The position numbers and the translations under genes were made by a program. Positions 1-4,310 of a DNA stretch of 6,808 bases are shown in pieces. The DNA is taken from NCBI GenBank assembly GCA_012522985.1, contig JAAYJJ010000090.1, forward strand, positions 1 through 6,808, given 5' to 3'. How positions within the stretch are numbered: position 1 is the stretch's first letter; every line of letters starts with the position of its first letter. Below the pieces are notes generated by a model. The model searched no databases. It had not been told where the DNA came from and saw only the letters and a list, made by a program, of their open reading frames with translations. The DNA comes from Aliarcobacter butzleri. Its GTDB lineage: Bacteria > Campylobacterota > Campylobacteria > Campylobacterales > Arcobacteraceae.

Positions 1-299
1 CTTCTACACTGTGTAGGTCTTAGCTCATAAGCACTACATTGTCTTTTTTCCATATCAAAAAATATACATGCAAACTGATTTGGGGCGTATTCAAACTCTT
101 TTATACTATATCTATAGCCTACTTTATATAGATATTTATCTATAAACTCTTTTTTACTTATACCAAAACTTTTGGCAAACTCCTCTATCTCTTGGTTATT
201 TATCCAAATATACCCACTTTCGCCTATACAACAGTTACCTTGACATCTAGCACATTCGCTCTCATCAAAAGCAAAATCAAATCCCTCTTTTGTAATCAA
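1..299 (-). CDS. YkgJ-family cysteine-cluster protein (3' end beyond window)
   Basis: The first 99 codons are visible. A C-x2-C-x3-CC cluster lies near the N-terminus (Cys16, Cys19, Cys23, Cys24; ECARCQGNCC), followed by Cys78 in QFACIFF, Cys88, and a Y-E-x-RP-x-QCR signature ending at Cys98. This is the usual layout of the YkgJ/UPF0153 family, which is thought to bind zinc or an iron-sulfur cluster; no reaction is established for the family. The start is TTG at 299-297. It overlaps the TGA stop of the upstream methyltransferase gene as TTGA, has AAGG seven bases upstream, and is preceded by an in-frame TAA four codons back, so no earlier start is possible. The overlap implies translational coupling and a shared transcript with the methyltransferase. 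The family assignment is firm; the role is unknown. Confidence 0.88.
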   Translation of the reverse strand, partial: MITKEGFDFAFDESECARCQGNCCIGESGYIWINNQEIEEFAKSFGISKKEFIDKYLYKVGYRYSIKEFEYAPNQFACIFFDMEKRQCSAYELRPTQCR

Positions 300-1006
300 A
301 TCTCTACCTTAATACTATGCGTATTAGCTTTTATAAAAAGCTCTATAGCCTCTTTTGTATATCCATCATCCTTATGTACAATAAAAGGAGGATAAACCTT
401 GAGCAAAGATGATGAGGATTTTTTGGCATAAATCAAAACCAAACTTGCATCTTTGTTTTTATTGGGATGAACAAATCTTATAGCTTCTAAGTTAAATTTA
501 TACTTAGAAAGTGTTGTAATAATATCATTTATCTGCTTAACATCATAGCAAAAAAACAAACTTCCTTTTGGTTTGAGTGTTTTTGAAACTTTTTGTATAA
601 AATTATCCAAACTAAAATTAGTGTTATATCTAGCTATTTTTAATGAGTTATTTTCACTTTTTATACTAGCATGGTGATAAAAAGGTGGATTTGAGACTAT
701 ATAATCAAATTTTTTATCAAAATCTAACTCCAAAAAATCTCCTTCAAATAAAATAGCATCTATTTTATTTGTATAAGCATTTTTACTAGATAAAAAACAA
801 AAATCATCTTGAATCTCAACTTGATGAAGCTTAAAATCACTAATACTTTTTGCTATCAAAAGTCCCAAAATCCCACTACCACTTCCAATATCAAGCAAAT
901 CTCCCTTTGGGTTTTTGTATTTTTGTAAATTTTGTAAGATAAAATCATATAAAAAAAGAGTATCACTATTGTAACAATACCCATTTTGTGGCTGATACAA
1001 AACCAA
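296..1006 (-). CDS. TrmN6-like tRNA1(Val) adenine-N6 methyltransferase
   Basis: This 236-residue protein is a Rossmann-fold SAM-dependent methyltransferase. Its N-terminus (YQPQNGYCYNSDTLFLYDFI, residues 4-23) matches the YQP-x-GYR-x-NSD opening of the TrmN6/YfiC family. Motif I, LLDIGSGSGILGLL at 37-50, binds SAM, and Glu64 is in the place of the ribose-binding acidic residue. Motif IV, NPPFY at 106-110, is the N-x-x-F/Y catalytic signature of N6-adenine methyltransferases. In E. coli the family modifies A37 of tRNA1-Val; whether the substrate is the same here is inferred. The start is TTG at 1006-1004 with AAAAGG six bases upstream; no in-frame ATG is available. A minus-strand TATAAT at 1039-1034 would give a leader of about 20 nt. 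The gene is first in a two-gene unit with the YkgJ-family gene, overlapping it by the TTGA junction. Confidence 0.85.
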   Translation of the reverse strand: MVLYQPQNGYCYNSDTLFLYDFILQNLQKYKNPKGDLLDIGSGSGILGLLIAKSISDFKLHQVEIQDDFCFLSSKNAYTNKIDAILFEGDFLELDFDKKFDYIVSNPPFYHHASIKSENNSLKIARYNTNFSLDNFIQKVSKTLKPKGSLFFCYDVKQINDIITTLSKYKFNLEAIRFVHPNKNKDASLVLIYAKKSSSSLLKVYPPFIVHKDDGYTKEAIELFIKANTHSIKVEI

Positions 1007-1033
1007 ATTTAACCTTTTAATGAAATTTTGGTT

Positions 1034-1039
1034 ATTATA
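1034..1039 (-). promoter_or_regulatory. -10 box of the methyltransferase/YkgJ unit
   Basis: A perfect TATAAT is read on the minus strand about 28 bases upstream of the TTG start. No recognisable TTGACA lies 17 bases further upstream, as is common for housekeeping promoters in Campylobacterota. The same 57-bp gap must also carry the promoter of the divergent PP-loop gene, so the two promoters overlap. Confidence 0.5.
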
Positions 1040-1063
1040 CCAAAAATATTTTTAGGAAAACGT

Positions 1064-2041
1064 ATGAGAGCATTGGCACTTTTTAGTGGAGGACTTGATT
1101 CTATTTTGGCTATGAAGCTTATTATAGATCAAGGTATTGAGGTTATAGCAGTTCATGTAGATATGGGATTTGGCGGAACTAGTGAAAAAAAAGAGTATTT
1201 ACAAAAGATTTGTGATCATATAGGTGCAAAACTAGAGATTTTAGATCTAAGACAAGAGTATCTTGATGAAGTTTTATTTAGTCCCAAATATGGATATGGC
1301 AAAAATTTCAACCCTTGTATTGATTGTCATGGATTTATGTTTAGATATACAGGTAAATTGCTTGAAATATATGATGCATCATTTATGATTAGCGGTGAAG
1401 TTGTAGGGCAACGTCCTATGAGCCAAAGAAAAGACTCTTTAGAGCTAGTAAAAAAACTAAGTGATAAAGAAGAGCTTGTCCTTCGCCCTCTTAGTGCAAA
1501 ACATCTTCCCCCTACCAAACCAGAACTTGAAGGATGGGTAGATAGAGATAAACTCCTTGATATTCAAGGTAGAAGTAGGCAAGTACAACTTCAAATGGCA
1601 AAGGATATTGGCTTAGAAGGTTATGAAGAACCAGCTGGTGGATGTTTGCTAACACAAATAGAGATTTCAAATCGTATAAGAGACTTTATAGCTCATGATA
1701 AACTAGAAGTTGATGATATTGACTTGCTAAGAGCGGGAAGACATTTAAGGCTACCTGATGGAGCAAAGCTAGTAATAGGAAGACATAAAGAAGATAATGA
1801 TAAGCTAACATTAGTACAAAGTGATAAATATCTAAAAGCCCATATAGTTGAAAGCGTTGGTCCTTTGGCTCTTCTTAGTAAAGATGCTAGTGTTGCTGAT
1901 AAGGCACTAGCTACAAAACTAATCATCACTTATGGCAAAAGTGAAGATGAAAAAATCTATAGTGTTGATTTTGGTGATTTTATACTTCAAGGGGTAAAAT
2001 TTCCTACAAAAGAGATAGCTTCAAAATATTTTGTACAATAA
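1064..2041 (+). CDS. MnmA/TrmU-like PP-loop sulfurtransferase-type enzyme
   Basis: This is a 325-residue PP-loop ATP pyrophosphatase. The ATP-binding loop SGGLDS is at residues 8-13, immediately after a beta strand (ALALF). Further conserved blocks are NPCIDCH (Cys85, Cys88), GEVVGQRPMSQ at 111-121, LRPLSAKHLPPT at 140-151, DIQGRSR at 166-172 and AGGCLLT (Cys194) at 191-197. The arrangement parallels tRNA 2-thiouridylases: Cys88 and Cys194 fall at the places of the two functional cysteines of MnmA, with an extra cysteine forming C-x2-C. The enzyme probably adenylates a tRNA base or small substrate and transfers sulfur, but the substrate is not known and MnmA itself is longer and differs at the C-terminus. 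The start at 1064 is chosen because AGGA lies six bases upstream and the protein then begins MRALALFSGG, as PP-loop proteins do. A TTG 12 codons upstream lacks a ribosome-binding site. Confidence 0.8.
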   Translation: MRALALFSGGLDSILAMKLIIDQGIEVIAVHVDMGFGGTSEKKEYLQKICDHIGAKLEILDLRQEYLDEVLFSPKYGYGKNFNPCIDCHGFMFRYTGKLLEIYDASFMISGEVVGQRPMSQRKDSLELVKKLSDKEELVLRPLSAKHLPPTKPELEGWVDRDKLLDIQGRSRQVQLQMAKDIGLEGYEEPAGGCLLTQIEISNRIRDFIAHDKLEVDDIDLLRAGRHLRLPDGAKLVIGRHKEDNDKLTLVQSDKYLKAHIVESVGPLALLSKDASVADKALATKLIITYGKSEDEKIYSVDFGDFILQGVKFPTKEIASKYFVQ

Positions 2042-2048
2042 TTACAAT

Positions 2049-2068
2049 TTTGCTAAAATTTAAGCAAA
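2049..2068 (+). terminator. Possible weak terminator of the PP-loop gene
   Basis: A 6-bp inverted repeat, TTTGCT/AGCAAA, with an 8-nt AT-rich loop begins eight bases after the stop codon and is followed by ACTTTTATAAACTTTTG. The stem is short and the T-rich tract is interrupted, so this is only a candidate. Confidence 0.3.
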
Positions 2069-2086
2069 CTTTTATAAACTTTTGTA

Positions 2087-2092
2087 TATAAT
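2087..2092 (+). promoter_or_regulatory. -10 box for the tRNA
   Basis: A perfect TATAAT sits 34 bases before the first base of the mature tRNA, in a T-rich context (CTTTTGTATATAAT). This would start transcription around 2099 and leave a leader of about 28 nt for removal by RNase P. No good -35 box is visible. Confidence 0.55.
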
Positions 2093-2126
2093 TCCATCCT
2101 ATTTAGCAACCAACGCTATAAACTGT

Positions 2127-2203
2127 GGGTCTGTAGCTCAGTTGGTTAGAGCACTCGGCTCATAACCGAGTGGTCCTGTGTTCGAGTCACAGCAGACCCA
2201 CCA
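2127..2203 (+). tRNA. tRNA with CAT anticodon, probably elongator tRNA-Met
   Basis: A complete 77-nt cloverleaf can be drawn by hand. It has a 7-bp acceptor stem GGGTCTG/CAGACCC, a D arm with GCTC/GAGC, a 5-bp anticodon stem CTCGG/CCGAG with loop CTCATAA (anticodon at 2161-2163), a T stem CTGTG/CACAG with loop TTCGAGT, discriminator A and an encoded CCA at 2201-2203. It is not the initiator: position 1 pairs with 72, and the anticodon stem lacks the three G-C pairs. CAT also occurs in tRNA-Ile2, whose C34 becomes lysidine. The acceptor stem, with U at position 4, favours elongator Met, but a scoring model would be needed to settle this. Confidence 0.9.
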
Positions 2204-2275
2204 CACTTACAAGAGTTTTAAGCTTATGTCATTTTAGATATTCACACCTATTTAAGATCCTAAAATCAATTTATA

Positions 2276-2300
2276 TAAATTATTTCACTAAAATAATTTA
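2276..2300. repeat. 10-bp AT-only perfect inverted repeat
   Basis: TAAATTATTT and AAATAATTTA are perfect reverse complements separated by CACTA. Neither strand shows a clean T tract immediately after the stem. It could mark the 3' boundary of the tRNA transcript on the plus strand or of the small-peptide mRNA on the minus strand. Apart from this, 2204-2323 shows no gene. Confidence 0.45.
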
Positions 2301-2333
2301 AAAAGAAGATTTGATATTTTTATTAGCAATACA

Positions 2334-2358
2334 GCAAAGGGGTGGTTAATCCCTTTGC
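2334..2358 (-). other. 3' hairpin of the small-peptide mRNA
   Basis: Read on the minus strand, GCAAAGGG and CCCTTTGC form a perfect 8-bp stem with a 9-nt loop, starting nine bases after the stop codon of the 20-codon ORF. The sequence after it (TGTATTGCTAATAAAA) lacks a uridine run, so it is not a classical intrinsic terminator. It may be a 3'-stabilising hairpin. Its descending arm overlaps a CCACCC that can alternatively pair with GGGTGG in the mRNA leader, so two mutually exclusive folds are possible. Confidence 0.5.
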
Positions 2359-2367
2359 ATGTCACCT

Positions 2368-2430
2368 TTAATAAAGTTTAGTCGCAAAGACTAACATTAT
2401 CAAAAGAAGTATTGCTATTTTGAGAAGCAT
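2368..2430 (-). CDS. Candidate type I toxin: 20-residue hydrophobic peptide
   Basis: The ORF encodes MLLKIAILLLIMLVFATKLY and ends with TAA. Residues 5-16 are almost entirely Ile, Leu, Met, Val, Ala and Phe, with Lys4 and Lys18 flanking, so the peptide could just span or insert into the inner membrane. Size and character resemble Ibs peptides of enteric type I toxin-antitoxin loci; this is a likeness of type and does not show homology. ATG at 2430-2428 is preceded by AAAGGA with a 5-nt spacer, and an in-frame TAA lies five codons upstream, so the start is fixed. The start codon and first codons (ATGCTTCTCAA) are perfectly complementary to the small RNA encoded just upstream on the same strand. 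No independent strong promoter for this ORF is visible. Toxicity and membrane action are inferred; translation is supported only by the Shine-Dalgarno and the conserved-looking RNA control. Confidence 0.62.
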   Translation of the reverse strand: MLLKIAILLLIMLVFATKLY

Positions 2431-2450
2431 ATTGTTCCTTTATGCTGACA
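2420..2450 (-). promoter_or_regulatory. Small-RNA target site over the peptide's start codon and Shine-Dalgarno
   Basis: On the minus strand this reads TGTCAGCA, then 12 bases including AAAGGA, then ATGCTTCTCAA. The two outer blocks are exact reverse complements of TGCTGACA and TTGAGAAGCAT in the 93-nt RNA encoded at 2482-2574. Pairing there would place the Shine-Dalgarno between two helices and cover the start codon, blocking ribosome entry. G-U pairs extend the helices to about 12 and 10 bp. Confidence 0.65.
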
Positions 2451-2481
2451 CTCCCACCCTATGAATTGCTACACTACCCGC

Positions 2482-2514
2482 AAAAAAAAAGGTGAAGCCC
2501 TAAGACTCCACCTT
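2482..2514 (-). terminator. Intrinsic terminator of the small RNA
   Basis: On the minus strand AAGGTGGAG and CTTCACCTT form a 9-bp stem with one G-U pair, an 8-nt loop TCTTAGGG, and seven uninterrupted T residues after the stem. On the plus strand the tract after the stem is only TTC, so the orientation is clear. Confidence 0.88.
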
Positions 2515-2574
2515 TTCAATGTCAGCAAGTTGGATAACCACTTCCAACTATAATTAACATCATGCTTCTCAATG
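2482..2574 (-). ncRNA. Candidate antitoxin small RNA, about 93 nt
   Basis: The RNA is bounded by a perfect consensus promoter (TATAAT at 2585-2580) and a strong intrinsic terminator (2514-2482), and contains no plausible ORF with a ribosome-binding site. From the 5' end it carries TTGAGAAGCAT (2572-2562), an AT-rich linker, a 6-bp hairpin AGTTGG/CCAACT with a 10-nt loop (2549-2528), TGCTGACA (2527-2520) and the terminator hairpin. The first and third elements are exact complements of the start-codon region and the sequence above the Shine-Dalgarno of the hydrophobic peptide ORF encoded 50 nt downstream on the same strand. Their order is right for simultaneous antiparallel pairing, with the hairpin projecting at the junction. 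The likely role is repression of that peptide's translation. The 5' end is predicted from promoter spacing and may be off by a few bases. Confidence 0.75.
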
Positions 2575-2579
2575 CGGAT

Positions 2580-2608
2580 ATTATATCATATAGTATTTAC
2601 AATGTCAA
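2580..2608 (-). promoter_or_regulatory. Perfect consensus sigma-70 promoter of the small RNA
   Basis: TTGACA at 2608-2603 and TATAAT at 2585-2580 are both exact consensus and are separated by exactly 17 bases. Transcription should start near 2574. This is by far the best promoter in the window; the other -10 boxes lack a recognisable -35. It predicts strong constitutive synthesis, as expected for an antitoxin RNA that must exceed its target. Confidence 0.88.
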
Positions 2609-2629
2609 TACTTCTTATATCAAGTATTG
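2606..2629. repeat. 8-bp inverted repeat overlapping the -35 box
   Basis: CAATACTT and AAGTATTG are perfect reverse complements with an 8-nt spacer. The left arm overlaps three bases of the -35 hexamer of the small-RNA promoter, so it could be an operator or part of the evolutionary inverted duplication noted for this locus. Neither role is shown by the sequence alone. Confidence 0.4.
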
Positions 2630-2818
2630 TATTTGAGAAATTTTAATATTAAACTCATATCTATATAGATACGCTTTTATATATCTTAGTAAAAGATAGT
2701 CTTGTAATTTTAGTTCTTAGAGTATCTCAACTAGCTATATTTTTTGAAGTATGTATACTATTTTTTTCTTATAAGCAAGAAAATTGATATGCGAGGCATT
2801 AGCCCCACCTCTAGTTAT
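2630..2818. other. AT-rich intergenic stretch with no recognised gene
   Basis: No ORF with a ribosome-binding site or known RNA was found here on either strand. It contains a perfect 14-bp palindrome, TATCTATATAGATA, at 2658-2671, the short palindrome AGTATGTATACT, and a TTTTCTT/AAGAAAA inverted repeat near 2764-2783 without a T tract on the correct side. The GAGG/CCTC pair just below the ClpP-like gene is too weak to call a terminator. Confidence 0.4.
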
Positions 2819-3430
2819 TTAACTATTTTTTATTTTTAATGCTTTTCTTTTTTCCCATCTTGTTATAACTTCTTCACTATTTAACCACAAATCTCTACCT
2901 TCAATAACCTCTTCTATCTCTTCATTAGTTAAAAACCCTTTGTAGTATTCGTTTAAGACTTTATTAAACTCTTTATCCATAAAATTTTGTCTAGCTTTCA
3001 TTTCATGCCCTTTTCCTTGAAGTCCAGAAGCACTATAGTTATGTATCATAAAAGATAGATTTTTAGATACTTCTATATCATCACAAGACAAAGCTATAAT
3101 AGTAGCAGCTGATGCTACCGTTCCTGTTAATCTACAAGTAACTTTTGCTTTTGTGTTTTCTATAGCATCTATAATCATATAAGTAGAATCTATTATACCG
3201 CCTAGGCTATTGATTATAAAGCAAAATTCCTCATCTTTATTGGCATTTTGCATCATAAAATATAATTTATTATAGTGTTGTGTCTCTTCTATAAAGTTTG
3301 TAAGATAAACAAAATGTTTTTTATTTACAGTAACTATTTGACAATAATCATCCCATATACTATCTCTTTTTGTTTTTTTGACAATCTCTTCAATGCTCTC
3401 TAGTAGATTAAATGACAACTCTTGACTCAT
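2819..3430 (-). CDS. ClpP-fold serine peptidase, phage-like type
   Basis: This 203-residue protein has the ClpP/crotonase-like serine peptidase fold. FIINSLGGIIDSTYMIIDAI at 71-90 matches the oxyanion-loop strand and GG of ClpP. GTVASAAT at 103-110 holds the nucleophile Ser107, MIHNYS at 128-133 the catalytic His130, and RDLWLNSEEV at 179-188 the Asp180, so the triad is intact. The N-terminal 65 residues (ETQHYNKLYFMMQNA at 49-63) differ from housekeeping ClpP and resemble the divergent ClpP-like proteins of tailed phages and stand-alone family members. No ClpX/ClpA partner or capsid gene is visible. The ATG at 3430 has AAGGA six bases upstream, and a minus-strand TATAAT at 3464-3459 gives a leader of about 22 nt. 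Function could be self-processing or cleavage of an unknown substrate, with or without an unfoldase. Confidence 0.82.
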   Translation of the reverse strand: MSQELSFNLLESIEEIVKKTKRDSIWDDYCQIVTVNKKHFVYLTNFIEETQHYNKLYFMMQNANKDEEFCFIINSLGGIIDSTYMIIDAIENTKAKVTCRLTGTVASAATIIALSCDDIEVSKNLSFMIHNYSASGLQGKGHEMKARQNFMDKEFNKVLNEYYKGFLTNEEIEEVIEGRDLWLNSEEVITRWEKRKALKIKNS

Positions 3431-3458
3431 ATACCATCCTTATTTTATATATTGAACG

Positions 3459-3464
3459 ATTATA
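3459..3464 (-). promoter_or_regulatory. -10 box of the ClpP-like gene
   Basis: TATAAT is read on the minus strand 29 bases upstream of the ATG. The matching -35 position carries only TTTAAT. The 96-bp gap is shared with the divergent MOSC gene, for which TACAAT at 3493-3498 is a weaker plus-strand candidate. Confidence 0.5.
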
Positions 3465-3526
3465 CCTTAAAGTTCTTTTATATTAAATTAGTTACAATTA
3501 CTATATTTCAAGCCAAGGATTTCAAT

Positions 3527-4231
3527 ATGAGTAAAATAGAGGCAAAAGTATTGTATATCAAAGTCTCAACAGTAGAAAAACTACAAAAACTATCCAGCAA
3601 TCAAGAGTTTGATTCTGCAATAAAAAAACTCCCAATAGAAAATGCTTTTGTTAATATTAGCGGTTTAGATGGTGATTATCAAGCAGATACTATTCATCAT
3701 GGTGGACTAAATAAAGCTCTTTTTTTTATGTCATCAAAAAGCTATGATAGATTAAATACCCTTTCAAACAATAACTTTAGTTATGATCAAGCAGCTTTTT
3801 ATGGAGAAAATATTGTTTTAGATACCCTAAATGAAGAAGATATCTGTATAGGAGATATATTTACTTTGGGTGATGCTATAGTAGAAATCTCTCAACCAAG
3901 ACAACCATGCTGGAAACTATCAGCTAATACAAAAACAAAATCTATGACAAATATTATCTACACTAGCGGACTAACAGGATGGTATGCTAGAGTTTTACAA
4001 GAGGGAAAAATAAGCAAAAATGATAACTTGATTCTTCAATCTAGATCCTATCCTAGCTTAACCATAACAAATCTAAATAAAATTATTATAGATCCATCTT
4101 TAGATATCAAGCTTACTCAAGAGGCTTTATCTTGTCCAAAATTGGGACATCAGTTTAAAACATCGTTAGATGGTAGAAGTAAGCTAGAAAATGCAAAAAA
4201 TGTTCCTTTTTTATACCATAAGGAGTTATAA
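3527..4231 (+). CDS. YiiM-like MOSC-domain protein
   Basis: This 234-residue MOSC-domain protein is close in length to E. coli YiiM (about 224). The diagnostic blocks are GLDGDYQADTIHHGG at 46-60, FYGENI at 91-96, EEDICIGDIF at 103-112 and SQPRQPCWKL at 122-131, where Cys128 is the invariant cysteine that binds the molybdenum cofactor. YiiM reduces N-hydroxylated bases such as 6-hydroxylaminopurine, so detoxification of hydroxylamine compounds is the likely role; electron partners are not encoded nearby. The C-terminal 60 residues would be the small helical domain of YiiM-type proteins. The ATG at 3527 is chosen because AAGGA lies seven bases upstream and the family homology begins within a few residues. 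An upstream extension would overlap the divergent ClpP-like gene. Confidence 0.85.
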   Translation: MSKIEAKVLYIKVSTVEKLQKLSSNQEFDSAIKKLPIENAFVNISGLDGDYQADTIHHGGLNKALFFMSSKSYDRLNTLSNNNFSYDQAAFYGENIVLDTLNEEDICIGDIFTLGDAIVEISQPRQPCWKLSANTKTKSMTNIIYTSGLTGWYARVLQEGKISKNDNLILQSRSYPSLTITNLNKIIIDPSLDIKLTQEALSCPKLGHQFKTSLDGRSKLENAKNVPFLYHKEL

Positions 4232-4274
4232 AAGTACAAATTATTCATAAAAAAACTTTTTTCTAAAAATATTA

Positions 4275-4283
4275 TGCTATAAT
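4275..4283 (+). promoter_or_regulatory. Extended -10 promoter of the hybrid kinase
   Basis: TGCTATAAT combines the TG extension with a perfect -10 hexamer. The -35 position is A/T-rich without consensus, which an extended -10 promoter tolerates. Transcription would start near 4290, about 20 bases above the GTG start. Confidence 0.6.
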
Positions 4284-4310
4284 CTATACTAAATAACTTT
4301 GGATAAAAAT

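Noticed and set aside
192..395. Plus-strand open frame of 67 codons across the methyltransferase/YkgJ junction.
   Set aside because: It lies antisense to two well-supported genes and has no ribosome-binding site or recognisable domain.
1327..1929. Two minus-strand open frames of 63 and 78 codons inside the PP-loop gene.
   Set aside because: They are Ser/Leu-rich shadow frames opposite a conserved enzyme, without ribosome-binding sites.
2490..2514. Terminator hairpin acting on the plus strand.
   Set aside because: The tract after the stem on the plus strand is only TTC, whereas the minus strand has seven T residues in a row.
2482..2574. The small RNA as a known housekeeping RNA (SRP RNA, 6S, tmRNA, RNase P RNA).
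   Set aside because: It is too short for 6S, tmRNA and RNase P RNA, and I see neither the SRP Alu/S-domain signature nor a tRNA-like domain. Complementarity to the adjacent ORF explains it better.
2562..2636. Plus-strand ORF beginning ATGCTTCTCAA, encoding MLLNADIISYSIYN and ending in TGA.
   Set aside because: There is no Shine-Dalgarno, the product is not hydrophobic, and it runs antisense through the small-RNA promoter. Better explained as a decayed inverted copy of the toxin start.
2658..2671. 14-bp palindrome TATCTATATAGATA as an operator.
   Set aside because: It is pure A/T except for one C/G pair, not placed at any promoter, and such palindromes are expected by chance in AT-rich DNA.
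3422..3526. N-terminal extension of the MOSC protein by 35 residues.
   Set aside because: It would overlap the divergent ClpP-like gene and its promoter, has no Shine-Dalgarno and lies outside family homology; the ATG at 3527 has AAGGA at good spacing.
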